From assembly GCA_025454675.1 (NCBI GenBank), contig JALONZ010000439.1, positions 1 through 6,407 on the forward strand: 6,407 bases of DNA. The letters run 5' to 3'. A program made the position numbers and the translations under genes. Source of the stretch: Anaerolineae bacterium (GTDB taxonomy: Bacteria > Chloroflexota > Anaerolineae > Aggregatilineales > Phototrophicaceae). Below the pieces are notes generated by a model. That model saw only the letters and a list, made by a program, of their open reading frames with translations, was not told the origin of the DNA and did not search any database. Below, in pieces: positions 1 to 6,381 of the stretch; the stretch's first letter is position 1; each line of letters begins with the position of its first letter.

Positions 1-1
1 G

Positions 2-247
2 ATTAATGAGCCTGATTTGAAAATTGCGCGGGTGAGTGCGTCATCGGTTGAAGGCGATATGGCGGTTCTGAATTTTCATTATTTGGTCGGCAAAGATGGG
101 ACTGTGACCCACTTTACAGAAGAACATCGTCTCGCTATGTTCACGGAAGACGAATATAAAACGGCATTTCGTGAGGCGGGGTTGGATGTGGTATACGACC
201 CAATAGGGGTGAATAATCGTGGTTTATACATTGGGATGAAAGCATGA
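2..247 (+). CDS. C-terminal end of a probable class I SAM-dependent methyltransferase (5' end outside window)
   Basis: The frame is open from base 2 to the TGA at 245-247, giving 81 residues with no stop upstream inside the window, so this is the tail of a longer gene. A TTG at 17 could be read as a start, but the frame continues past it and no ribosome site precedes it. The fragment reads as the last strands of a Rossmann-type methyltransferase: a strand AVLNFHYLVG, then HFTEEHRLAMFTEDEYKTAF, a helix ending in EAGLDV, and a closing RGLYIGMKA. The pattern 'H-F-T-E-x-H-x-L-x-x-F-T-x-x-E-Y' followed by 'AGLDV' is familiar from the C-terminal region of such enzymes. The SAM-binding GxGxG motif would lie upstream, so the family call is an inference from the tail alone and the substrate cannot be told. 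The stop overlaps the pth start (ATGA), which suggests one operon with pth and mfd. Confidence 0.6.
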   Translation: MNEPDLKIARVSASSVEGDMAVLNFHYLVGKDGTVTHFTEEHRLAMFTEDEYKTAFREAGLDVVYDPIGVNNRGLYIGMKA

Positions 248-822
248 CAGACCGTTTTTTGATTATCGGCTTGGGCAATATCGGCAAGCAATATGAAAAT
301 ACCCGTCATAACATGGGATTTTGGGTGGCGGATGAATTGGCACGCCGTCATAACCTGTCATTCGGCAAGGCAGAACGCAAAGCGGTGTGTGCCGATGGTT
401 TGATTGCGGGTAAGCGCGTGTTGATTGCTAAGCCACAAACCTATATGAACCTGAGTGGTGAGGCGGTGCGGGCGTTGGCGGATTTTTATAAAATCGCCAA
501 CGCCCAAATCATAGTCGTCCATGATGATATAGATTTGGCACTCGGCACGCTTCGCATCCGCGCCACAGGGAGCGCAGGCGGTCAAAATGGGGTCAAAAGC
601 ATCATCCAACATCTTGGCACGCAAGAATTTGCGCGGGTGCGCTGTGGCATTGGACGACCACCGGGTAAATTAGACCCATCGGTGTATGTATTGCAACCCT
701 TTAGCGGGGATGATGCCATCACCGCGGCGATTTTACGTGACCATGCCAGCAACGCCGTTGAAACATGGTTACGTGACGGCTTAGACAAGGCAATGGCACA
801 ACATAATGGGACGGTGGGGTGA
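244..822 (+). CDS. pth: Peptidyl-tRNA hydrolase (Pth)
   Basis: This cytoplasmic esterase cleaves peptidyl-tRNA that has dropped off the ribosome, recycling tRNA. The 192-aa product matches the usual length of about 190-200. Family hallmarks are in order: GLGN at residues 9-12, TRHNMG at 20-25 with the catalytic His22, KPQTYMNLSG at 63-72 with Asn69, VVHDDIDL at 91-98 with Asp94, and the GSAGGQNGVKSI segment at 109-120 with Asn115. Asn12, His22, Asn69, Asp94 and Asn115 correspond to the conserved active-site and substrate-contact residues known from E. coli Pth. Residue 114 is Gln where E. coli has His (GGHNG), a variant that I believe occurs in other phyla. The ATG at 244 is preceded by GGGA at 233-236, seven bases away, and overlaps the upstream stop. 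The gene ends at the TGA of 820-822, which shares its A with the mfd ATG. The gene looks intact and functional. Confidence 0.97.
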   Translation: MTDRFLIIGLGNIGKQYENTRHNMGFWVADELARRHNLSFGKAERKAVCADGLIAGKRVLIAKPQTYMNLSGEAVRALADFYKIANAQIIVVHDDIDLALGTLRIRATGSAGGQNGVKSIIQHLGTQEFARVRCGIGRPPGKLDPSVYVLQPFSGDDAITAAILRDHASNAVETWLRDGLDKAMAQHNGTVG

Positions 823-3296
823 TGAAACTCACAGGGCTAACCGATGTTTTGCGCGGGTCGGATGCGTATCAGGTGTTATTATCCCGTTTGCGTGGGGAAC
901 AATCCGCCGTCAGCGCGGGTTTGATTCGCTCGGCGCGTCCCTTTTTATTGGGTGCATTGGCAGAAGATTGGGGCGCACCGATAATCTTCATCACCAGCCG
1001 ATTGAAATACGCGCACACGGTTGCGGAACAATTGCCCGTGTGGTTAGCATCCGATATGCCCATTGCCCGCTTCGCCGAACCGACTGCCCAATTTTATGAG
1101 CGCATCGCGTGGAGTGATACGACCATTCACAGCCGTATCCAAACCCTGACGACCCTGCTGGATGATAATCATCCGCCATCGGTGGTGGTGTCGTCTATGC
1201 GGGCGTTCATGCAACGGACACTGCCGACCGTGCAATTTCGCCAAAATTGCCAAATCATCCGCAAGCGTGACCGCCAACCCCTAGATAAATTGCTCCAAAC
1301 ATGGACAAATATGGGTTATGTTCATGCGTCTGTGGTGTTGGCGATGGGGACATTTTCACGGCGCGGTGGTGTGGTGGATATTTTTCCTGTCGGCGCGGAT
1401 AAGCCTGTGCGGATTGATTTTTTTGATGACGAAATAGATACGATTCGTCCCTTTGACCCCGCCACGCAACGGTCTGATGGCTTTGTGGATAGCGTATTTA
1501 TCCCGCCCGCGCGTGAAGCCATGCCCCAATATGCGCCTGCGGTGGCGTATCGGTTGGCAGAGTGGTTTCAATCTTTGCCACCCACCAGCGAAGATAATAC
1601 CAGCGCCAGCCTCGATTATACATTGATGAGCGCGGGCGGTGGGTCTGCCTATTTAGAACATTATTTGCCCTATATTACGCAAAATCCCATTTCACTCCTC
1701 GATTATGCGCCGTTGGATGCACTCATCATCATGGATGATATGAATGATATTCAAGCCATTGCCGATGACCTCATCACCCATGCAGAACGCGCTAAAACCG
1801 ATGGCATCGAAAATTTTCAGGTGTCACCCGACCATCCGCGCCCATATCTGACATGGGATGAAATCACTGAGTCGCTCAATGGGCGCAAGGTGTTGATGTT
1901 AGGGCAACAGGGTGATGATTTTAATGATATTTTCGCCCCATCCGATTTATACGGCGGGCAATTGCGCCCCATGTTAAATGCCCTCCGCAAAAAATCCAAC
2001 GCGGGTGAAAGCATTGCCCTCATCACCGAACAGGCGGGGCGCTTGCGCCAATTGTGGACAGAACAATCACCCACAGGCGCAAATCCCATGCAGAAAGACT
2101 TAATATCTCTCTCGCAAATGGGCATAACCTTCATTGAAAATCAATTGAGTGAGGGGTGGGTGATGGGCTTGCCCAAGCGTACCTTCACTTTGCTCACCGA
2201 TAACGAAATTTTTGGCTGGCATCGTCCTGAACCGAGACGGCGTAAAGCAGAGAAAAAATCACGCCCCCCCGAATCGGATTATGCCGATTGGCGCGAGGGC
2301 GAATATGTGGTGCATGTGGATTATGGGGTGGGGCGCTTTTTGGGACTCAAACGGCGCACACTGGATGGTGTGGAGCGCGAATATTTGATGATTCAATATG
2401 GCGGGTCGGATACGCTGTATGTGCCGATTCACCAAGCAGACCGCCTGAGCCGATATATTGGCGCGGATGATATTCCGCCTGCGTTGCACAAATTGGGCAA
2501 ACCCGATTGGGAACGCACCATGAGCAAGGCGCAAAAATCGGTACTCGAAGAGGCACAAGATTTATTGGCGTTGTATGCCACCCGTGAAGCGACAGATGGT
2601 CATGCCTTTGCGCCCGATACGCATTGGCAAGCCGAGATGGAAGCCTCGTTCCCATTCATCGAGACCGAAGACCAATTGAAAGCCGTGCGTGAGGTCAAAG
2701 CCGATATGGAAGCCACCCGCCCGATGGATAGGCTGATTTGTGGCGATGTGGGGTATGGCAAAACCGAAGTCGCACTCCGCGCCGCCTTCAAAGCGGTGAT
2801 GGATGGTAAACAGGTGGCGGTACTCGTCCCGACCACCGTCTTGGCACAACAACATCACGACACCTTTTTGCGCCGATTATCGGCATTTCCTGTGCGGATT
2901 GAATCGTTATCGCGCTTCAAAACACGTCAACAAGAAAATATCGTCTTGCCACAAATCGCATCGGGTGATGTGGATATTATCGTTGGCACACATCGCATCC
3001 TCTCGGATGATGTGACCTTCAAATCGTTGGGGCTGGTCATCATAGACGAAGAACAACGCTTTGGTGTGAAGCATAAAGAACATCTGAAAAAATTGCGGAC
3101 ACAGGTGGATGTGCTGACGCTGACCGCCACCCCGATTCCGCGCACCTTGTATATGAGCCTTGCGGGTGTGCGTGATATGAGCATGATTCAAACCCCGCCA
3201 GAAGAACGCTTGCCCATCATCACGCATGTGGGCAGATTCGACCCCAAACTCGTCCGCCAAGCGGTTTTGCGCTGGACAGGTGTTTGTGGTGCATAA
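822..3296 (+). CDS. mfd: Transcription-repair coupling factor Mfd, N-terminal part (frameshifted, truncated)
   Basis: Mfd is a dsDNA translocase that pushes stalled RNA polymerase off the template and recruits UvrA to start nucleotide excision repair. Domains in order: a UvrB-like module (about residues 20-350, with GTFSRRGGVVDIFP at 176-189), a linker domain, the CarD-like RNA-polymerase-interacting domain (from about 487, EGEYVVHVDYGVGRF), and the first RecG-like helicase lobe with Walker A GDVGYGKT (641-648), Walker B DEEQ (742-745) and TATP (768-771). The frame is genuine up to the CGC codon at 3270-3272. It then adds seven foreign residues (WTGVCGA) and stops at TAA 3294-3296, giving 824 aa where about 1150 is normal. 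The product would lack motifs V and VI and the C-terminal domain, so it could bind polymerase but should not translocate. I chose ATG 822, which overlaps the pth stop as TGATG; GTG 819 is an alternative. The shift is either a real mutation or a sequence error. Confidence 0.95.
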   Translation: MKLTGLTDVLRGSDAYQVLLSRLRGEQSAVSAGLIRSARPFLLGALAEDWGAPIIFITSRLKYAHTVAEQLPVWLASDMPIARFAEPTAQFYERIAWSDTTIHSRIQTLTTLLDDNHPPSVVVSSMRAFMQRTLPTVQFRQNCQIIRKRDRQPLDKLLQTWTNMGYVHASVVLAMGTFSRRGGVVDIFPVGADKPVRIDFFDDEIDTIRPFDPATQRSDGFVDSVFIPPAREAMPQYAPAVAYRLAEWFQSLPPTSEDNTSASLDYTLMSAGGGSAYLEHYLPYITQNPISLLDYAPLDALIIMDDMNDIQAIADDLITHAERAKTDGIENFQVSPDHPRPYLTWDEITESLNGRKVLMLGQQGDDFNDIFAPSDLYGGQLRPMLNALRKKSNAGESIALITEQAGRLRQLWTEQSPTGANPMQKDLISLSQMGITFIENQLSEGWVMGLPKRTFTLLTDNEIFGWHRPEPRRRKAEKKSRPPESDYADWREGEYVVHVDYGVGRFLGLKRRTLDGVEREYLMIQYGGSDTLYVPIHQADRLSRYIGADDIPPALHKLGKPDWERTMSKAQKSVLEEAQDLLALYATREATDGHAFAPDTHWQAEMEASFPFIETEDQLKAVREVKADMEATRPMDRLICGDVGYGKTEVALRAAFKAVMDGKQVAVLVPTTVLAQQHHDTFLRRLSAFPVRIESLSRFKTRQQENIVLPQIASGDVDIIVGTHRILSDDVTFKSLGLVIIDEEQRFGVKHKEHLKKLRTQVDVLTLTATPIPRTLYMSLAGVRDMSMIQTPPEERLPIITHVGRFDPKLVRQAVLRWTGVCGA
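3270..3276 (+). other. Frameshift/deletion site in mfd
   Basis: Up to CGC (3270-3272) the Mfd protein is read in one frame. From GGA (3274-3276) it continues in the frame one base further on, leaving T3273 unread. The protein goes from VLR directly to GQVFVVHN. Mfd proteins normally have about five residues between these points, of the form E-(L/I)-x-R-G (E. coli has MLR-EILRG-GQVYY, from memory). Five missing codons (15 nt) with one leftover base is a net loss of 14 nt, which accounts for both the shift and the missing residues. No slippery heptamer, homopolymer or RF2-like stop context sits at the site, so programmed frameshifting is unlikely. Confidence 0.85.
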
Positions 3297-4275
3297 TCGG
3301 GTGCATAGCATTGAACTGCTCCAAGACCAACTGAGCGAAATTGTCCCCGAAGCGCGGATTATCATCGGGCATGGGCAAATGCCAGAACGCCAACTCGAAA
3401 GTGTGATGGCGGCATTCTCGCGCTATGAATACGACATCCTCATCGCCACGACCATCATCGAAAGTGGGATAGATTTGCCCAATGCCAATACGCTGATTGT
3501 TGACCGCGCCGACCAACTGGGTATGGCGCAACTGTATCAATTGCGTGGACGGGTGGGGCGGGGCGCACAACAAGGTTATGCGTATTTTTTCCATCCGAAA
3601 AGTATGACGGAAGAAGCCATCGCACGCCTAAACACCCTCGCAGAACACACCCAATTGGGCGCGGGTTATCAGATTGCCATGCGCGACCTCGAAATACGCG
3701 GGGCGGGGGATATTTTATCCACCAAGCAGACGGGGCATGTCAGCGCCATTGGATTGCATTTATACACGCAATTGCTGAATCAAGCCGTGCGCGAATTGAA
3801 AGGCTTGCCCAAAGAAAAACGCGCCCCCATCAACACGGCGGGGATTATTTTGGATTTGCCCATTGCGGCTTATTTGCCTGCGGATTGGATACCCGAAATT
3901 GCCTTGCGCTTGCAAGTGTATCGGCGGATTGGGGCATTAGCTGAATTGGATGAGGTGTTCGCCATGACGGATGAACTGAAAGACCGTTTTGGTGTATTAC
4001 CACCTGCTGTTGAGGGGTTATTGTTCCAAATTGAGATGAAAATTTTGGCACAAATGGCGGGCGCGACTGCCATTTTAGGGCGCGAAGGCGAGGCACATAT
4101 CAAATTGCCATATTTAGGCGAGATTGACCGCAATCGGATGGCGCGGGAATTGGGCGGTGGGGTGAGTGTGTCGCGGGTGGCGGTGGTTATGCCGATGGTG
4201 GCGGACACATGGCGCGAAGATTTGCGTGATTTATTAACCCGCCTTGCCGATAGCGGGCGGGGGAGTGGGGTTTGA
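3274..4275 (+). CDS. mfd: Transcription-repair coupling factor Mfd, C-terminal part (out-of-frame remnant)
   Basis: This stretch continues Mfd after the frame break and encodes 333 residues. It completes the second helicase lobe: GQVFVVHNRV at the junction, IGHGQMPERQLE, motif V TTIIESGID (3448-3474), and motif VI QLRGRVGR (3538-3561). The conserved DLEIRGAGDILSTKQTG follows, a region shared with RecG. The last 150 or so residues, from about LDLPIAAYLPADWIPE, form the Mfd C-terminal domain, which in E. coli masks the UvrA-binding surface. The first in-frame ATG is at 3226, upstream of the junction and out of frame with authentic Mfd there. It has no evident Shine-Dalgarno site, so independent translation is doubtful. 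Together with the upstream part and about five missing residues, the protein would be near 1156 aa, the normal Mfd length. No other disabling change is visible here, so the lesion is recent or an artefact. Confidence 0.9.
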   Translation, partial: GQVFVVHNRVHSIELLQDQLSEIVPEARIIIGHGQMPERQLESVMAAFSRYEYDILIATTIIESGIDLPNANTLIVDRADQLGMAQLYQLRGRVGRGAQQGYAYFFHPKSMTEEAIARLNTLAEHTQLGAGYQIAMRDLEIRGAGDILSTKQTGHVSAIGLHLYTQLLNQAVRELKGLPKEKRAPINTAGIILDLPIAAYLPADWIPEIALRLQVYRRIGALAELDEVFAMTDELKDRFGVLPPAVEGLLFQIEMKILAQMAGATAILGREGEAHIKLPYLGEIDRNRMARELGGGVSVSRVAVVMPMVADTWREDLRDLLTRLADSGRGSGV

Positions 4276-4310
4276 GGATAATAGAAGGGCAATCGCATAA
4301 AACAATTTTC

Positions 4311-4334
4311 TAACCATAAGGTGCTTATGGATTA
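4311..4334. other. Short perfect hairpin downstream of mfd
   Basis: CCATAAG (4314-4320) and CTTATGG (4324-4330) are exact reverse complements around a three-base loop, GTG. Three more pairs (TAA 4311-4313 with TTA 4332-4334) can form if A4331 is bulged. The hairpin begins 36 bases after the mfd stop. It is AT-rich and has no T tract on either side, so it is not a textbook intrinsic terminator. It may act as a 3' stabilising structure, a protein-binding palindrome, or nothing. Confidence 0.4.
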
Positions 4335-4339
4335 AGAAC

Positions 4340-4441
4340 GGGCGGACATACGCGCCAAAAACAGGCGCTAGTACCGCCCCTACACATCAAACAGGCATGA
4401 TTGTAGGGGCGGATTAGGGCGGAACGCCCGTATATCCGCCC
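4340..4441. repeat. Compound palindromic repeat able to fold as a cloverleaf (REP/MITE-like intergenic element)
   Basis: The ends are inverted repeats: GGGCGGACATACG (4340-4352) against CGTATATCCGCCC (4429-4441), 12 of 13 pairs. Three hairpins lie inside. The first is GCGCC/GGCGC (4352-4356 with 4364-4368). The second is the long central stem CCGCCCCTACA/TGTAGGGGCGG (4374-4384 with 4402-4412), extended by ATCA/TGAT across a bulged C. The third is GGGCG/CGCCC (4417-4421 with 4425-4429) around a GAA loop. Single bases are shared between the outer stem and its neighbours. The GTAGGGGCGG core resembles a class of short dispersed intergenic palindromes seen in Chloroflexota and other phyla, as I recall. 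No coding frame or clear target-site duplication is visible. It could also slow or end transcription coming from mfd. Confidence 0.7.
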
Positions 4442-4488
4442 GCCACGAATAAAACGGTTATGTATTTAAGCCCTAATAGCCAAAGAAC

Positions 4489-4516
4489 TTGAAGCCACTC
4501 TCATATGATGTACAAT
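4489..4516 (+). promoter_or_regulatory. Candidate sigma70-type promoter for the TPR gene
   Basis: TTGAAG (4489-4494) matches four of six bases of the -35 consensus. TACAAT (4511-4516) matches five of six of the -10 consensus. The spacer is 16 bases. Transcription would start near 4523, leaving an untranslated leader of about 38 bases before the ATG at 4561. The position between the palindromic repeat and the gene fits. It is called by eye from short motifs only. Confidence 0.5.
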
Positions 4517-4546
4517 AACCACCTATTGATTGAAAATTGGATTCAC

Positions 4547-4551
4547 AAGGA
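4547..4551 (+). promoter_or_regulatory. Shine-Dalgarno site AAGGA for the TPR gene
   Basis: AAGGA ends nine bases before the ATG at 4561 and supports that start. Another ATG at 4551 overlaps the site but is in a different frame. Confidence 0.6.
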
Positions 4552-4560
4552 TGAAACACG

Positions 4561-5538
4561 ATGGTTGTAGCCGTTGCTTTAGGTGTCATATTTGCAATGA
4601 TAGTTTATTTTTTTGTGCGGATTCAGTGGCATAAACAAGCCAGAGACTACCTGAATGCCCAACAGTATGAGGATGCGATTCGCCTTTATTCGCGTGTGAT
4701 TCGGTTTTATCCCCAAGATTCGTTAGCACTGGCTAACCGTGCCAATGCGTATAAACAACAGGGGGATGATGATGCCGCGCTTGCCGATTATAACCAAGCC
4801 ATTGCCAAAGGTGGGCGGATGAGCGCCATTATTTATGCAACACGCGCCTATTTTTTGATGTATTTGGGTCGACATGAAGAAGCACTCGCCGATTATCAAA
4901 CGGCGCTCCAAGCCGACCCCATGCAATCTCAATCTCAGTTGGGAATTGCTTTTGCCTATTTATTCCTGAAGCAATATGATAACGCATTGGCGCAAGCCGA
5001 ATCTGCCGCCCGAAATTTGGAGGCGCAAATTGCCAAAAATGCCGAATTTGGGGCATATATTGTTAACCAATCCGAAAAAATGGATGCCCAATTACAAACG
5101 ATTTACATCTCAACTTATGCCACTAAAGCCTTAGCGTTGGTTTATTTGGGGCGCGGGGATGAGGCGAAAGCTATTTATGACGATTTGGCGCAAAAATATC
5201 CCGATTCGATGGTACTCTATACTGACCGCGCCGAAATTTACTTTTTATTGGGTGAATTTGCCTTAGCGGTTGCCGATTATGAAAAGGCATTGGATTTAGC
5301 CACAACGATTGACCATATGCCAACCGCCAATGGTTATGATTTATCACATGTGGCGCAATCAGGCTATGCAGTGGCGTTATTTGCCAATGGGGATGCAGAA
5401 AAGGCACAAACCGTATGGCGCGAATTCTTGTCGAAAGTTCCACGTTTGAATTCGCCAGAAAAAGTGAGCAAAGAATTTTTCTGGTCAGAAGCGATGACTG
5501 CCCAAGCCGAAAAACTGGTTGCCAGCCTAAATACCTAG
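4561..5538 (+). CDS. Membrane-anchored TPR-repeat protein of unknown function
   Basis: The product is 325 aa. Residues 2-19 (VVAVALGVIFAMIVYFFV) form one hydrophobic segment without a signal-peptidase site, so it is likely an uncleaved anchor. The basic residues R20, K25 and R28 just after it, with none before, suggest that the repeat domain faces the cytoplasm. TPR-like units lie at about 23-56, 57-88, 90-123, 124-156, 185-217, 218-251 and 264-295, with the typical A-x-x-x-Y-x-x-G-x-x-x-x-A-L-x-D-Y pattern, for example YATRAYFLMYLGRHEEALADY. Residues 157-184 interrupt the array with a polar stretch. TPR arrays bind other proteins and have no catalysis of their own. No enzymatic domain is fused, so the partner is unknown. 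The gene has its own candidate promoter and ribosome site. Its 3' end overlaps the convergent HEAT-repeat gene by 12 nt; the stop TAG 5536-5538 is a Leu codon of that gene. Confidence 0.88.
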   Translation: MVVAVALGVIFAMIVYFFVRIQWHKQARDYLNAQQYEDAIRLYSRVIRFYPQDSLALANRANAYKQQGDDDAALADYNQAIAKGGRMSAIIYATRAYFLMYLGRHEEALADYQTALQADPMQSQSQLGIAFAYLFLKQYDNALAQAESAARNLEAQIAKNAEFGAYIVNQSEKMDAQLQTIYISTYATKALALVYLGRGDEAKAIYDDLAQKYPDSMVLYTDRAEIYFLLGEFALAVADYEKALDLATTIDHMPTANGYDLSHVAQSGYAVALFANGDAEKAQTVWREFLSKVPRLNSPEKVSKEFFWSEAMTAQAEKLVASLNT

Positions 5539-6369
5539 TTGTTGCAAGGCGATATGGGCGACATTCCGCACCATCGCATCTGTATCGCCTGCCAAGACCA
5601 ATTTGAGGGGCGAGATGGCACGCGGGTCGCCCCATTTGCCCAATGCTTCCACTGCGCCCCGCCTAACATTGGCGCTATCATCTTCAAGGCGTTCTAAGAC
5701 GGGGATGAACGCATCACCATCATGAATTTGTGCCAATGCGCCAATGGCGTTATAACGCACCCATTCACGGGTATCTTTTAAGATTTGGATGAGGGCGGGA
5801 GTGGCTTCTAATGCGCCGATTTGCCCCAATGCTTTGGCGGTGCGAATGCGTACCCATTCATCAGGATGTTGGAGGAGGGGCAATAATTTTTCGGTTGCCG
5901 ATTTATCGCCGATATTGCCCAATGCCGCCGCAACATTGCCACACACAGTTGGGTCGGGGTCATTTAGCCTCTCTATTAATGCTTCTACGGCATTGTTATC
6001 GCCAATCCAGCCAAGTGCGGCGGCGGCGTTGCGCCGAATATTATCACGTTCATTGGAGAGGGCTTTTATTAACGCAGGAATGGCACGACTATTGCCCAAT
6101 TCCCCAAGTGCCTTTGCCGCCCATTCCCCAACACGACTATCCGCATCATATAATATTCCTATCAGGGGGTCTATGGCACGCTCATCGCCAATCTCGCCCA
6201 AAATCCATGCGATGAGGCATTTGCAGTTATCCGTACAAACCGATAGTGCCTGTATGAGGTCTGGCACAGCCTCTACCCCCATCTCGATGAGGTCAATGGC
6301 GGCAGATTGTTGGGTGTCGGGGTTGGTATCATTCAGTTGTGTAACCAGTGTTTGAATTTTATTTTTCAT
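5527..6369 (-). CDS. HEAT-repeat (PBS-lyase-like) protein of unknown function
   Basis: The product is 280 aa and consists almost wholly of nine HEAT-like repeats: 1-32, 33-62, 63-93, 94-124, 125-155, 156-186, 187-217, 218-248 and 249-280. Each has the form (E/S/N)-x-A-(I/V/T)-x-x-L-(I/L)-x-x-L...V-R-x-x-A-x-x-A-L-G-x-(I/L)-G-(D/N). This is the pattern of PBS-lyase-type HEAT repeats, first known from phycobilisome lyases but mostly found in scaffolding proteins of other roles. No cyanobacterial context is present, so a lyase role is not implied. There is no signal peptide or membrane segment, so it should be cytoplasmic. Repeat 2 is one residue short and carries a C-x3-C-x-C cluster (Cys45, Cys49, Cys51). 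The ATG at 6369 has AGGA eight bases upstream; an in-frame GTG at 6387 would add six residues but lacks a good ribosome site. The stop TAG is at 5529-5527. Confidence 0.9.
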   Translation of the reverse strand: MKNKIQTLVTQLNDTNPDTQQSAAIDLIEMGVEAVPDLIQALSVCTDNCKCLIAWILGEIGDERAIDPLIGILYDADSRVGEWAAKALGELGNSRAIPALIKALSNERDNIRRNAAAALGWIGDNNAVEALIERLNDPDPTVCGNVAAALGNIGDKSATEKLLPLLQHPDEWVRIRTAKALGQIGALEATPALIQILKDTREWVRYNAIGALAQIHDGDAFIPVLERLEDDSANVRRGAVEALGKWGDPRAISPLKLVLAGDTDAMVRNVAHIALQQLGI

Positions 6370-6375
6370 GATAAG

Positions 6376-6381
6376 CTTCCT
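6376..6381 (-). promoter_or_regulatory. Shine-Dalgarno site AGGAAG for the HEAT-repeat gene
   Basis: On the minus strand AGGAAG lies just upstream of the ATG at 6369; its AGGA core (6378-6381) is eight bases from the start. This favours the 6369 start over the GTG at 6387. The promoter is probably beyond the right edge, as only 26 bases remain there. Confidence 0.6.

Noticed and set aside
25..2010. Frequent word GCGCGGGT or GCGCGGG across the coding region
   Set aside because: The occurrences fall in different genes and frames without regular spacing. They look like codon and dinucleotide bias rather than a functional motif, though no count against a background was possible.
3260..3300. Programmed ribosomal frameshift in mfd
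   Set aside because: No slippery heptamer or +1 shift-prone stop lies at the junction, Mfd is not known to use recoding, and about five expected residues are missing. A deletion explains this and recoding does not.
2907..3594. Long minus-strand frames (152 aa at 2907-3365 and 124 aa at 3220-3594) opposite mfd
   Set aside because: They lie opposite well-conserved Mfd helicase motifs, have no recognisable domain or ribosome site, and are shadows of mfd codon bias.
3226..4275. C-terminal Mfd part as an independent gene starting at ATG 3226
   Set aside because: The first 16 codons are Mfd sequence read in the wrong frame and no ribosome site precedes the ATG. It is better read as the remnant of one broken gene.
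4340..4441. tRNA gene suggested by the cloverleaf-like fold
   Set aside because: Stem sizes and spacing do not fit a tRNA (outer stem 13 bp, central arm 15 bp), and there is no TTCGA-like T-loop, anticodon loop layout or CCA end.
4340..4441. CRISPR repeat or phage attachment site
   Set aside because: There is only one palindromic unit, with no regular spacers, and no cas, integrase or tRNA gene is in the window.
5789..6355. 188-aa plus-strand frame opposite the HEAT gene
   Set aside because: Its repetitive sequence mirrors the 93-bp repeats of the minus-strand gene, which has a clear domain pattern and ribosome site.
5527..6369. Phycobilisome lyase (CpcE/NblB-like) role for the HEAT protein
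   Set aside because: The repeat type is shared by many scaffold proteins. There are no phycobiliprotein genes nearby and nothing else suggests a cyanobacterium.
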